From Turnera subulata (taxonomy: Eukaryota > Streptophyta > Magnoliopsida > Malpighiales > Passifloraceae), in NCBI GenBank assembly GCA_028386065.3, contig JAKUCV010005710.1:1-64000 (forward strand): a stretch of DNA of 64,000 nucleotides. The letters run 5' to 3'. How positions within the stretch are numbered: position 1 is the stretch's first letter; every line of letters starts with the position of its first letter. Below, piece by piece: positions 1 through 12,055 of this stretch. Below the pieces are notes generated by a model, which saw nothing but the letters and a program-made list of their open reading frames with translations, did not search any database and was not told where the DNA came from. Made by a program: the position numbers and the translations under genes.

Positions 1-295
1 CTTGAGAGAAGTCTTGAAGTGAGGTATCTTCAAGCAAGTGTGTAGGATTCTTGTGATTAGAATTCCTAGGCTGTAAACGGTTTGTTAAGCACCCGGAAGC
101 TTAACGGTAGATAGTGAACTCTTCAAGTGTATCTTGAAGGACTGGATTAGCCACAAATTAGTTGTGTGTGAACCAGTATAAAAGTCTCTTGTGTCCTTCA
201 TTCTTTCAATTCCGCACTTCATTTCCTGCAAAGTTTTTAATTTTCGGTCATAAGCTATTCACCCCCCCTCTAGCTTAAGTCTATTGTTCCTAACA
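1..295 (+). mobile_element. 3' end of a Ty1-copia LTR (partial)
   Basis: The stretch ends in a C-rich, CT-rich block followed by CCTAACA, which is the typical U5 end of a plant Ty1-copia LTR (terminal CA). A complete 5' LTR would be followed at once by a tRNA-Met primer-binding site of the type TGGTATCAGAGC. That is absent here and RPA-like sequence follows instead, so this is a 3' or solo LTR whose start lies outside the window. It marks the left border of the RPA-like gene remnant. Confidence 0.6.
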
Positions 296-308
296 CAATT
301 GTGAACAC

Positions 309-1015
309 TCACTCTGTTAGAATAACTCTAATACTCCGCTTTTGCATTTTTCCTCTGGTTGTCTCTATAGGCCCAACAGGTCCAATGGAATTCAGCACCC
401 CAATGATGTCTACAAATAGAGTCACAATAATGCTCAAACACAAAACAAATGTATAGGGGTCTGTAATAGGTTTCTGTTTCTTGATTTTAACAAATTCAGA
501 AAACAAAGTAGTACTGGATAGATAGGTGGTTTTATTACATCTGTCAAAAAGGATTCTTGCATCCACAAATTGGAATGTTGTGGTATACGTTGTATATCAC
601 ATTCAATATTTTCAACTTTTGTAAAGGCAAGAAATAGAAGTTTAATTTATGGGGAAACAAGTCTGTATTGGCTAGTTTCCAACAATACTCGGAAATGTCT
701 GATTCTATAAGCCTCCCCTTCTTCAAATAGGTCACGGAAGCGTGCCATTTGCATTTTGCGGGCAATTGCGTGTATCATAGAACCCTATGCCAAAAAAAAG
801 AACATCATTTCAAAAGCTTATTTAGTTTGTCTTTAACCATATACAACTAACCAACATGATCTATTACTTACTTGTTCATCTGCTAGGATCAAATCCAAAC
901 TGATAACTTGGTCCTCAATTTTAGTGTTCAATGATTCCCACATCCTTATAACTCTGACTTCAATTCTCCACGAAGATTTTTCAGGGGATAAATCGGAAAG
1001 AAAATTGATGGCCAT
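309..1015 (-). pseudogene. Replication protein A 70 kDa-like (RPA70/RFA1, N-terminal OB fold) remnant
   Basis: Plant RPA70-like proteins bind single-stranded DNA in replication and repair; Helitrons also carry copies. Exon 1 runs from ATG at 1015 to 872 (48 codons, ending LILADEQ) and is followed by a good donor GTAAGTAA. Exon 2 starts at 784 after a polypyrimidine tract and CATAG; it reads GSMIHAIARKMQMARFRD, a hallmark of this family, joined in phase 0. The frame then breaks: TAA at 647-649, HKLNFYFLP in another frame, TKVENI back in the first. A further block near 309-420 contains FVDIIGVLNSIGPVGPI, the start of the next OB-fold strand. Downstream exons are missing because the copia LTR end lies at 295. 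The frameshifts make it a pseudogene. Host gene copy or Helitron passenger cannot be decided. Confidence 0.72.
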
Positions 1016-1049
1016 CTCCTCTCTGGAAAAATTTGGAAAGGTGAACAAT

Positions 1050-1340
1050 TTAATTTCTGTTTTACATACAAAACAGGCCAGCATGACATGTAACCATCTA
1101 GAGAGCAAAGCATTTGAACATGTGAGCAAAGCATTTAGGCATTTCAGCTTTTATGTTTTGCATTTCTGTTTTAAGCATTTTAGCATTTCTGTTTTTTCAT
1201 GGTTGTTTCTTACATACAAAATAGGCCAGCATAACATGTAGCAATCTAGAGAGCAAAGCATTTAAGCAATTCAACATTTCTGTTTTAAGCATTTTAGCAT
1301 TTCTTGATTTAATTTCTGTTTTGCATTTCTATTTTTTTAT
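1050..1340. repeat. Direct duplication, about 148-bp period
   Basis: The segment with ACATACAAAA, GGCCAGCAT and CTAGAGAGCAAAGCATTT at 1064-1115 recurs at 1212-1263 with a few changes. It is embedded in many short variants of AAGCATTTTAGCATTTCTGTTTT. It covers the 5' flank of the RPA-like remnant. Confidence 0.7.
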
Positions 1341-1750
1341 GGTTGCTTCTTCTTTTTCTCTCTTGTGAACTAATAACTGCTGTTTGGGCTGCAGGATCTA
1401 CAGGCAACTTGTGCTCTTAGGGGGAGAAACGTAGCGTTTGGAAAACCCAGGTATAAAGTTATGGTATTTGATTATAAATAAGAAAGCAACATAACAAAGA
1501 AATTTAGAGTATTTTGGTGAGTAACTATTTGTGTAAACTATCTTTTCTTAACTTCAACATAGATTTTAACAATGTGGCTGGTTTTGATACAAAATTATAT
1601 CTCTTTTCTGAACTTCAATTTAGATTTTAACAGTGTGACTGGTGTTGATACAAAATTATACTATATAGATTTCTTTGCAACTCTAAATTCTTTTCTCTAA
1701 ATTCAATCATTGTTTTAAATTCAATCAATTTTTATGGTTAGAGGAAAGAA
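1341..1750. other. Non-coding stretch with one possible exon
   Basis: AT-rich DNA. The only gene-like feature is a plus-strand block at about 1395-1451 bounded by CTGCAG and a GTATAA donor. It would encode a short peptide containing ALRGRNVAFGKPR. I do not recognise it and it may be chance. Confidence 0.2.
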
Positions 1751-2172
1751 GTATCTTTGTAATACATGTTAACATTGCATAATATGAAAGCATATACAAA
1801 GCATAGCATTTAATCTCTTCCTTGTTTGTCATGAATGATAGTAGAGCACAATTGAACAATATGAATAACTTTCTAGTTTTGTTGAATATAAAGGAACTAC
1901 AACATTATTGAGAAGAAGAACATGTTACCTGAACATTATGAATAACTTTCTAATTTTAATGAATATAAAGAAACTACAACAATATTGAGAAGAAGTATCT
2001 TTGTAATCCATGTTAACATTGCATAATATGAAAGCATATACAAAGCATAGCATTTAATCTCTTCCTTGTTTGTCATGAATTATAGTAGAGCACAATTGAA
2101 CATTATGAATAACTTTTTAATTTTGTTGAATATAAAGGAACTACAACATTATTGAGAAGAAGAACATGTTAC
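1751..2172. repeat. Nested direct duplication, 244-bp period
   Basis: The block beginning GTATCTTTGTAAT at 1751 and running through TAATATGAAAGCATATAC and GTAGAGCACAATTGAAC recurs at 1995 almost unchanged. A shorter sub-unit (GAACA(A/T)TATGAATAACTTT, ending AGAAGAAGAACATGTTACC) appears three times within it. No coding potential. Confidence 0.8.
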
Positions 2173-2701
2173 CTTGATTTTGTGTCATAAATTAAGCAGG
2201 AACAACAGAACCTGCATAGGGAAGAACAATAAGAAGAAGGCAATCTATGCTCTTAACAAATAATGTTCAGTCTTTGTTGACCATCAAGAAAGGTAGTTAC
2301 TGTGCCTTTAAAGGGGAACCTTTCTTGTGATAAAAGCATGTTCAATAAGCTTCAGATTAGGAGTGCTACCATCCTATACATATACTATATTAAGAGTACA
2401 ATACTTGGACGAACAATAAGATGAAGACAATCTGTGCTCCTAATACCATACCTGTTTTGCTTGGATGTTTTGGTTTGATGTCTTTCGGATCTATCTGAAT
2501 CAGTAGTAAAAATGTCACCCTCTACTGTCCACTATATAGCACCAGCCAATAAATGCCGCAATAACTGAAAGATTATGGACTTAAATGTAGCTTTAGTAGA
2601 ATGAAACTCTTTGTTATCTTGCAATTCAATGAATAGAAGTTTGCAGACATCTATTTCACTGATGGTCTTGGTAAGCATCTAATACCAAATTGTCTTCTCA
2701 G
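2173..2701. other. Non-coding, with a short imperfect repeat
   Basis: GAACAATAAGA(A/T)GAAG(G/A)CAATCT is present near 2223 and again near 2411. Nothing else recognisable up to the dioxygenase exon. Confidence 0.4.
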
Positions 2702-2880
2702 GTGCGGAGTATTGACAGAATTTATGCACCTTTCCATCGGGTGATGATGGGAGGAACTCAACCAAGATACTCAGTACGCCTATTTGCGGTTCACAATGGC
2801 CTAATGGAGACACCCTAAAAACTCATTGATGATAAACATCCTCTTAAATTTAAGCCTTTTGATATACTTTGGCTTTTTAA
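2702..2880 (+). pseudogene. 2-oxoglutarate/Fe(II) dioxygenase (AOP-like) terminal exon remnant
   Basis: After a TTCTCAG acceptor-like site the frame reads RIYAPFHRVMMGGTQPRYSV and then LFAVHNGLMETP. This is the C-terminal part of the double-stranded beta-helix of plant 2-oxoglutarate-dependent dioxygenases: the histidine in FHR and the RxS motif that binds 2-oxoglutarate are visible. A TAA at 2816-2818 interrupts the frame. The next codons still read KLIDDKHPLKFKPFDILWLF, matching the family's usual D-EHPL-FKPF tail. Upstream exons were not found. The premature stop and isolation make it a pseudogene fragment. Substrate cannot be inferred. Confidence 0.75.
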
Positions 2881-3320
2881 ATTGGCCAACGTTTCGTGTT
2901 CTTTGGATAACTTTCTAACGGCATTATTATGCCAGTTGGGAAAATGTTTATTATCCTACAATACAATGTTTAGACGTTTTAGGCATTATACGTTTTGGCT
3001 TGGTTTACAATAGTGTTCGTTTTCATAATGGCCCTGATTTAATGTAGCTAAGGTGCTTATTAATACACATAAGAATAGCATGAACAACCCTATGATATAC
3101 TTTGGCTTTTAAATTGGCCAATGTTTTGTGTTCTTTGGGTTTGTTAATAAGGGCATTATTATGCCAATTGGGAAAATCATTATTATCCTACACTTCAATG
3201 TTTAGACGTTTTGGGAATTATACGTTTTGGCTTGGTTTACATTAGTGTTGGTTTTCATAATAGACTTGATTTAATGTAGCTAAGGTGCTTATTTATACTG
3301 CTAATCATTATTACAATTGT
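2861..3320. repeat. Tandem duplication, 233-bp period
   Basis: GATATACTTTGGCTTTTTAAATTGG at 2861 restarts at 3094, and both copies run through GGCATTATTATGCCA, TTTAGACGTTTT, TTATACGTTTTGGCTTGGTTTAC and TTAATGTAGCTAAGGTGCTTAT. The first copy begins inside the last codons of the dioxygenase remnant, so the duplication took in the exon tail and its 3' flank. Confidence 0.85.
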
Positions 3321-3689
3321 TAATTGATGGATAAGCTCTTTGCCACATGGCACATAAGAATAACATGGACTTCGCCATGTGTCAACATTAGAGACCTAGG
3401 TCTCTGATTTAATATATTTATATAGATATATAATTTTTTAATAAAAGTCCAACTAAAGGTTTGATCATGGTCTGACCAAGGTAATTTTTTGAAATTTTTG
3501 ACTTTTGACACAGTAAAAATCGAAAACGATCAATAAAACTAGAAAACCCGATGAACCCATCATGACCCGACTGGTTTTTCAGAGGATACAACCCAGAGGG
3601 GTAAAAAACCGGATTTGTCTCCGAGTCACAGTTACCTCGGTTCAACCATCCGGGCCGGTTCGAGTTTGATAACCATGCTTACCTGCTAA
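3321..3689. other. Non-coding repeat-like stretch
   Basis: No gene seen. The end (about 3540-3680, with GGTTCAACCATCCGGGCCGGTTCGAG) resembles dispersed plant repeats but I cannot name it. Confidence 0.3.
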
Positions 3690-6600
3690 TCAATTTCGAC
3701 CGGTAGGACATTTGTCAAAGAAATTGAAAGGAAGTGAAGAATTAGTAGCCCATCTGCTGATGGCATCTATTACCTTAGAACCTGACTGAGGACTATAAAT
3801 AGGAGAAGAGTCTGAAAAACAAGAAAACAAAATGAAAAATATCCGAGAGGATATGACCAAAATGGGAGGGAAAAAAGCGGCGAGCTTTAATAGCATTGAT
3901 GGCTTCAAAAGTATCCGACTCTAGAATGAACTTGTCCACCTACAAGGACCTGGCAAGTTGTAGACCTCTAAAAGCCTCCCCATCCCGTATAGAATACTGT
4001 GAAGGGATAAATCGAGCCTGAGCAGTAACGAGCTGGCCATGATCAACGTGAAGGACTACTCCAAAGCCAGAGTCTTAAGAACGGTGAGGCGATATATCAG
4101 TATTGAGCTTCAGGAAGTGAGCAGGAGGAGGTATCCAATTGACAGCAAGAGCAAGTTTGGAAACATGAGCAGGGAGCATCTGCGCATTTTAAAATTGTGA
4201 TAAAAGGTCCATCGCATTGGGAGTAATGATCTCAATCGAAGAGCTCACATTCTGGAAGATGAACTGATTCCTGTCCTTTCAGATATACCATAACATCATG
4301 ATAGTTCTTTCCAAAGTGTTCCATCCATGCGAAGTGTCAATTTGATGGAGCCATTCGCCACAAAAAGTAGTCCCCACTATAGGAGGAACAAAAGGGAAAG
4401 GACAAGCTGGACCTAGTGGAATTCTGCGAATAGGTGCAGAGGACTCTCAGCAGCACTACTACACCGAGGGCATGACGTGTCAAGAGGGACATGGCGTAAG
4501 TAGAGATTTGTTAGAACTCTGATTTTATTGGGACATAACTTCCATATAAAGGATTGGATCTTTAGAAGGATGGAAAGTATCCAAAGATTTTGCCACCAAG
4601 AAAGCCACTCCAAGTCAGTTTTCGTCTCCCAGTAGGTGGTCTAAGGGTGCAAAGAATTAAAAGCAGTCTGATAGCTAGATATATCAGACTTGACCGTGTA
4701 CTCAACGGAGTTGGTGAAAAACCATAAAAGCTCACTTGGTGCTCTTCTGTGGGTAATGCAATACTCTTAAATGGAGAAACTTCTTCCTTATTGAATATAC
4801 TATCCACCAAATCTCTATTCCAATCTCATGTGGCATCATTGTTTAGTTCGTCAACCGTCGCCAGGTTATGTAGTCGAGACACATGGGATTCAACTTCAAA
4901 ACGGCCATCCCTAGGTAGCCACCGATCACCCAGATCTTAATCTGCCGACCATTGCCTACCGAATAAATCAAACCTTGTTCAAGGATAGGATGTGAACCAA
5001 TAATGCTGCGCCAGGTAAAGCTCGGTTGATACCCGAGTTGAGCCTCCAAAACAGAAGAATTAGGATAATACCAGGCCTTTAATATCCTTGCCAATAGGCT
5101 CGATTCATCAGGGAGTAGCCTAAGCCCTTGTTTAGCAAGAAAGGTAAGATTAATGGCTTTAAAAAAATCTGAACCCTATGCCACCTACCGATTTAGAGCA
5201 ACACAACTTCTCCCATGCTAACTAGTGAATCTGTCTCTTACCATCTCTATGCCCCCACCAAAATTGCCTCACCAATGTCTCCGTCTGGAAGCATATTGAA
5301 TCTGGTAATCAAAAGTTTCTCATAATGTAATTGGGGATAGATTGGACAACTGACTTACTGAAGATCTTGCGACCAACATCCGTTAGGAACTTTTCTTTCC
5401 ACTGCAAAGATGAAACTCTTCGATCGACCAATTAATAGCAGAAGACCTAAATACTTGTCTAAGGTATCAAATGCATTTACTCCCAAATCTCCTTGGATAT
5501 AAGATTGCATTACATCAAACACTTTTTGGCCAAAAAAGACCTCAAACTTGTCAAGATTTATCTTTTGACCCGAAGCAGCTTCATATCGAGAAAGTATAGA
5601 ATAAATAACACCAGCTTCTCTTTGTTCAGCTCCTGCAAACACAATACTATTGTCAACAAAGAAAAGATGTGAGACTTGTGGCACTATTTGACATACTTTA
5701 ACACAATGAAGATTTCCCCTTGCCACCTCGTGATTAACAAGAGAAGAAAGACCTTCTGCACCAAATAAAAACAAGTAAGGAGAACGGGGATCTCCTTGCC
5801 GAAGCCCTCTCTGTGGGCGAATATGACCATAGGGTACATGATTAACTAGGATAGAATAGCTAACAGTGGACACACATTGCATCACCAGTTGCCCACCGAA
5901 CCGAAATTCCAAACTTACGAAGAACAACATCTAGGAAACACTATTCAACACGGCTATAGGCTTTGCTCATATCCAGCTTCAAGCCCGTATAACCTTCATG
6001 ACCCTGACACCGATGCTTTATATAACCAATGGACTCAAAAGCAATGAGTGCATTATCCGTGATCAGCTTTCCCGGGATAAAAGGCACATTGTTCTGGTCC
6101 AATGAGCTCAAGAAGTATCTCCTAGAGACGATTAGCAATTGTTTTAGTAATAATTTTGAACACCGCATTGCAAAGGCCAATAGACCGGAATTGACTACAG
6201 GAATCTGCATTCTTAACCTTAGGAATTAGAGTAACAAAATGGTAATTGAGATGGGAATGATCCATACTATGATTAAAGACCGCCAAAACCATACGACAAA
6301 CATCATCTCCCACTCTTCACCAATAATGTTGAAAGAAAACAGGTGGCAAACCATCCGGACTAGGGGCCTTAGATGGATGCATTTGCATCAAGGAATGATG
6401 TACCTCCTCCTGTGTATAAGGACGATTAAGAAAATCCCTCATTGCGTCAGTTATACGCTCCGGGATACAATCAACAATAGGGCTCAACATGGAAGCACCA
6501 TAGAAGAGAACCGATTGCCGATTGGTATAAAATTCAACAAAAGTAGAGGCAATACCATTCTGCTCTGGACAGGTTGCACCCAAGTCCAGTATGATTAAAT

Positions 6601-6750
6601 TTTGGCATTTGCTTGCCTTATGAAAAAAGTATTTCGTATGCGTATCCCCATCTTGGACCAGAACAAAGCACATGGGAAATTGTGTAAATCATACCCTCTT
6701 AACAATAGGTCAAGAAAATCTAGGCAACAGTTGTATGTCCACCAAATAAG
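3690..6750 (-). mobile_element. L1-type LINE, 5'-truncated and decayed
   Basis: Reading on the minus strand, domains appear in the usual order. RT N-terminal part near 6673-6317 contains HPSKAPSPDGLPPVFFQ, then FVTLIPKVKNADSCSQFR at 6313-6122 and GLKLDMSKAYSRVEW-like residues near 5945. The palm at 5930-5355 has RGLRQGDPRSPYLF; the active site reads FVDNS instead of the normal FADDS. RT C-terminus at 5094-4843 contains LGYQPSFTWRSIIGSHPILE. A zinc-binding RVT domain at 4613-4413 has CPRCSSAAESPLHLF. RNase H remnants at about 4190-3690 end ISRWATNSSLPFNFFDKCP. Several frameshifts and the mutated catalytic aspartate mean it is dead. No endonuclease domain or poly(A) end was found, so both ends are lost. 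Confidence 0.85.
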
Positions 6751-6754
6751 CAGA

Positions 6755-6960
6755 TACTCCCTCCATTTCTTTTTAATTATCGTTTAAGGTTTTGGCACGA
6801 GTATTAAGAAACCACTCATTAACTTTGATTTTTGTAAAAATTGTGATAAAAAGACTAAATCAAGCCTTTCATTAATTGTTTGTTTTTTCAATACTTATCT
6901 TTTTAGGTCACACTCCGCTAAAATAACAGCAACACACAAAAATCATACTTTCCCTCTAAA
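6755..6960 (+). repeat. Stowaway/Mariner-like MITE left end
   Basis: TACTCCCTCC followed by TTTTTAATTATCGTTTAAGG is the typical terminal sequence of plant Stowaway-like elements (TA target). No matching inverted end occurs within the next few hundred bases. The nearest inward-facing partner sequence (GGAGGGAGTA) is at 14478-14487. It lies just beyond the 3' end of the LUC7 remnant. Confidence 0.5.
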
Positions 6961-6963
6961 AAT

Positions 6964-9900
6964 TTTATTGAACTAGCGAAGAAACACAATGTCCATACCA
7001 AACTCATCATCAGCAACACATCTGGTATCAATCATATCACCTGCCAATATGAGAGAGCGTATCAGAAAACAGTGGAGAAAAATGAAAACTTGCGAAAGCA
7101 GCATAAACAGGCAACAAAGGACAAACGTGTAGCTGAAAAACTCTTAACCTGAATATGGTTAATAACTATGCACCATATCTTAACTATACAGTTGAAAGTG
7201 AACATGGTTACATCTATTGTAAAATGCAGAATTCACCAGCCATTCAAGCTATGGATTCCTTAATCATTACATGAAAGACAAGCTAAAAAAAAAATGCATT
7301 GAGGAGTTGGCATCAGTCCAGAACAGGTTGATGGAGTCTTTTGCAGCAGTAGTTCAAAAATACCATTTACTAAATTGTTGCTATTCTTGACAAATGATGG
7401 AATTGCAGAAGGTGGAAAGCTATAGGCCAAACAAATTTGTGGAACAATTTGAGTTTCTTAACTAAAAGCTAAGTTGGTATAGAAGTGACAAATGCTTTTG
7501 CGTTCTTAAGCATAGCAAGAAGAAAAAAAAAATGAGTAAAAGCAACTCCATCCAGTGTGCTGTGACATGCACAAATGCACTAATTGAAATTCTGCAAAAG
7601 CTTTAGATTAGGTTACTTCAAAGAATCACTTAATGCTCCGTCCAAATGATGTTGTTCCCCAAGCACATAAAGAGATAAATTTGAATAAAAATCACTTCTT
7701 AAGTACAAGCAGCAAAGCCAATTCATGGTAGAAAAAACTACCTGTGACGGTCCCTGCTACGTTCTTTTGATCTAGACAAGAAATTTTGAAAGTGGTTAGT
7801 TTGGTGACTCGGCAAAGGTCATACATAAGAGAAAACCACTTGTGACAAACAAGCTAAAGAGGAATCAAATGGCTTAGTACCTTCGATCATCATGCCGATC
7901 AGGTTTGTGTCGCTTCTTTCCTTCTTCCTGACAAATTAATTACAAAGAAATGCTCAAAAATGCTTTTAGAGAATAAATAGTAAGGTCTTGCCTTAATTGT
8001 GACAAAGAATAGTATATAAAGGGGCATCCTATGCTTTCCCAGACTCACATAAGAGGCGTCAGATGATCAGGTGTGGATCCATGTGTCAGATTTTTCAAAC
8101 TGCTTAACACATGAGGAACTTGATGAAAAAGTGCATAAATTTTGGACAAACGAGAAAAAATGATAATTCTTTTTTCATGTAGTTAACTCAAACGGCCTAT
8201 ATGTATTTCTATATTCTTCTCTACAGTAAGACTAAGAGCTCAAGAAGATCTCTTACATGGGACCGATTTAAAAGAGACAGTAAAAAAAGACGCAAACAAG
8301 CAGGTGCTGCAAAACCTAGAAAAAAAAATTGTGACTATCTAGCATTCCACTTGTTTCTCTTTCAATTTTATGAACTATCCTCAGTTCTTCCTTTAACTTC
8401 CATGTCCAAGTCATACTTACAAAATCTAGCACCTCCCACACCAGTAGGCAGTGACCATGTTGTGTCAATAAAGTCACGAAGTCCCAAAATGCCAATCCAA
8501 AGAGACATGATGATTATCTGTAAGCCACAAAAGGTACTACACTATCCACTTTATGGATACCTCTACCTGAGGGGTTGAGCAACAATTTTGCACCCTCCAC
8601 TAAAAAGGTATTACCTACTCCCTGGTACCCGACCACTTCCTCCAAAGCCATTTTGAAAGAAAAAAATATAAAAACAAAATGCCTCACAAATGTATAAGCA
8701 TAAACATGCAAACGAACGATCTATAGAAGAATGTCAAACATTTATACCTGAACCTGAACCAACATATATAGAATACCAACTTAAGGACAATAAAAGTATG
8801 TGATAGGCAGAAACAATACACTTATCCCACTTAGAACAACATGAAGCAATTTATTTATAATAAAGTCTAGCAAGTTCATAAGCTCTGAATCCAAAGTGGG
8901 AATAAATAATTAAAATATGCATTTGGTTCCAAAAATGCTCTAACACTTCTGTTCAATGGATAATTGACAAAAGATCAACAAGAAAACCATTTCCTTCATT
9001 CATACCTCAAGGTCTGCTATTTTTTCACGAATTTGCATATAGCCTAAGTGAAGATTCCCTCCAAAATGGTATGCTAAACGTCGATCACTGAAAGCAGCAA
9101 TAAGTAAAAGCTAAATCAAAACTCCAAACAATAATAAAGTACATGCACAATAAGCTTCTCTTGGTTTTCTAGCTTAACTATATCACTGCCCACAACATAA
9201 GCAGGAAAAAGACGCACATTTTTAAGCTGCATAAGTTATCCTCGTAAAACTGGGCCCAAAAGCCTGCCTGGTAAAAAGGAGGTATGATAGTCGGGTCAAA
9301 AGATATACTGCTAGAAACCCCAATACTCATCGTTTTGCTTACCCCGACAGAAACTCAAAGGGATTGCATTAGTTTGAAGAAACAAGCAAGAGGCCATACC
9401 TGTCATAAACACTCAAAGATGCTCCACAAATGCCACAAACCCTTAACTCCAGATCAGTCTGGAAAGAGCAAAAAGCAATAGATGAGACTGCATGAACCAA
9501 GTTCTTAAAAACAGCCACAGCTCAACTTTGGGCATGCTATTATAATACAATTGATGGGGAGAAACAAAAGGCATTTGCTTAAACTCTATAACCCCAAATT
9601 CTCATCTTGTAGAGACATCTACAATGTAAAAATAACTAAGCACCCAACAAAGTCATTTTAGCTCTAAGATATGACAAACATTTTTAGGGAGAAGTTAATC
9701 CCGCCCTAAAAGTGATATAGTGACATCAAATTTGTCTGTCAAACTAAAATTTTGTATCTACAACACTCGGGAATAAAACAAAGAGTTCAATGATTAGTCA
9801 ATCATAATCCAAATTTTTTAGTGAGAGGACACTTCCTTTTCATTAATTCTTGGTATTAAAAAATACAACAAAACTTTCTAGAAACACAGTTTATTAAGAG

Positions 9901-10813
9901 ATATTTAAAATGATGAGATGCATAATTGAAGGATGGTACCACTATAATAGCTGAGTTGGGAAGCTTAGTGAAAATTCAGGTAAAGAGATTAACTCAATTA
10001 GATATGACCACTGTAAGAACGTGAATTGTAAGCATCTTGTAATCGTGTCAGACGTTTTTGAACCTTTTCCTCCTATTCTATGTGTAATTCACAATGCGAA
10101 AAGAACTCACAATGCGCACATCAGCAGCAGTGTACTAGGAGCAATCCAGGGGATGCTGATGCCTAGCAAGCAGCTGAATAAACATGAAGGGTAGAAATAA
10201 GAGGAAGAATCAGATCGAAAAAGCATACAAGTAAAAATAAGGGAGGACAAGACAAATGGAAACAAATTATCATATAAATTATAAACCTTTTTGAGCGCTT
10301 CAGCCTCTTCCATCACTTTTTGAGCCTCATCCACCATTCCTTGTTTACCTGAAGCATGTATTGAATTGTGAGTATGCAAAGGAAAACAACACAAAAATGC
10401 CACTCAGGCTCACGCCAATACTGCTCATTGTGAATTCTAACCTATTACAGTAAATGAATACGATATCTTCATCAACTATCCAACTCGAATAAACCTTGAT
10501 TCCGAATTTGTTAATTCAGCTACATGAATCTCCCTTTCTTTATTGGATAAAATATCATTGTTCCTATCGAATCGCGCATTATTAACAGAAATATTGCAAT
10601 GCATGTAAAGTTGCATTTTTTTAATAGTATGGTTCACACAGTACAGAAAGGAGTCTTACCAAGATCTTCTGCTTTTTTGAGCTTTTCATTTATCATTCCC
10701 TACGTGCGCGCTTCTGTCATACGAGCAGGAACAGTCGGGAGAGACGGGAGATTGGGCAGAGGCTGCGGCAAAGACGCCCTTTCCCTATCCAAGGCCTCCA
10801 AAAGAATTGCAGA
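6964..10813 (-). pseudogene. LUC7: LUC7-like U1 snRNP splicing factor, 3' half (exons 5-11)
   Basis: LUC7 proteins are U1 snRNP components that help choose 5' splice sites. Exons with canonical GT/AG sites and matching phases: 10660-10813 (ASLPQPLPN, MINEKLKKAEDL), 10287-10348 (GMVDEAQKVMEEAEALKK), 10111-10173 (YTAADVRI), 9400-9458 (LRVCGICGASLSVYD, first half of the second zinc finger), 9006-9087 (DRRLAYHFGGNLHLGYM, its histidine half), 7881-7927 (KKRHKPDRHDDR) and 7742-7771 (RSKERSRDRHR, RS-rich tail). A minus-strand AATAAA lies at 6964-6969. In-frame TAG codons at 10700-10702 and 10135-10137 would truncate it. The 5' half is at 33382-34149. The last exon is not firmly identified. I rate family identity as very secure and function as unlikely. 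Confidence 0.92.
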
Positions 10814-10892
10814 CTATCAAAAAAAAAAAGACAAATGCAAGTGAGAAGGCTAATGATGATTATTTTATTCTCATTTAAGAAGAAAATAATGC

Positions 10893-12055
10893 TGAAACAC
10901 CCCGACCCAAATTTACCCAACATACAGTAATCACTGAGCAACAGTTCCGACATGTGGTACAAAGAGAATATTCAACAGAAAATCCAGCCCAACGTCCCAA
11001 TGACAATATCATAATACCCGACTTCGGGAATCTCAATAAAAACAGCACAGCGGAAGCATTTTTAATTCAATGACAACATATGTAAAGCCCGATGCAACTA
11101 ATGGATCCGAGTCCTGCTCGAGGGTACACTGCAGCTTGCCTCGTACGTTCCTGTACAACAAACAACTCATCCTACGGGATGAAACCCCGCAGGCGAGGGG
11201 GCGAGGGGTGAGTCCGAAGTGCTCACAGACCATGGATAAACAGAGATATGCAGGCAACCATAATACTTTTGAAGTAAATACAGGCAAAGACAACACAAAA
11301 TTCCACCAAATTATGACTGAGCCAAGACCAAAAGAATATTTATTACTATTTCCAAATTTTATCTTCCGGGTCCCTGTCACTGTACAAGTTAGGGTCGTAC
11401 CTGGTTATTAACTAATTTCGGATGCAAGGCCAAAACACAATCCGGGATCAACATCCCAATAACAACCAATCGGGGATCAACATCCCCAATATCCAAATCA
11501 TCCGGGATCAACTTCCCCAATATCCAAATCATCCAGGATCAACATCCCAATATCCAAACCAAACCGGCCATGACACCACAGAACTAGCCTCTAACCATCA
11601 AGTCGCACCACTACTTTCCATGTGACAATTAAATCATCATCTCAAATTCAGTTCCAATTCCAATACTCTATCCTCAATTATCCAACTTCCTAATATCTCA
11701 GGTTATTCCACAGACTCAACCAATCAACAATCTCATATCATCAATTATTCACAATTAACAGTTAAACAATTACTCACAGTATCCACAAGACCAATCAACA
11801 CAGTCCAGCAATAGCAATAATAATAACTATAGCAATCAAATAACTAGCAATGATCATTTCAGCAGTTCAATCAAACAGCAAAGCATACACAGTATTACGG
11901 GCACATATCAAAGGTTATCCATCCTCACCTGATGTGTCTCTGAAACCGACATCTGGTTAAACCTCGTCACCCTATATGTATATATAGAAACACAATAATC
12001 ACTTATAATGCACAACAAAATGATTATGCATGATACCGGTTTAACATTTATTAGA
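10893..12055 (+). mobile_element. Ty3-gypsy LTR-type sequence
   Basis: Begins TGAAACACCCCGACCC, a variant of the TGTAACACCCC start common to Tekay-type gypsy LTRs in plants. No protein domain is readable, and the region contains a short minisatellite. The right limit is taken where the filler DNA before the copia fragment begins. No matching second LTR was found. Confidence 0.45.
11440..11562. repeat. Minisatellite, about 31-bp unit, four copies
   Basis: Units of the form (C/G)GGGATCAACATCCCC followed by AATATCCAAATCAT are repeated with small changes. Confidence 0.75.

Noticed and set aside
8201..8578. 125-codon ORF
   Set aside because: Within the LUC7 intron between exons 9 and 10 on the opposite strand; basic low-complexity start, no family recognised.
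11070..11411. 113-codon ORF
   Set aside because: Inside gypsy LTR-type DNA with a matching open frame on the other strand; no domain.
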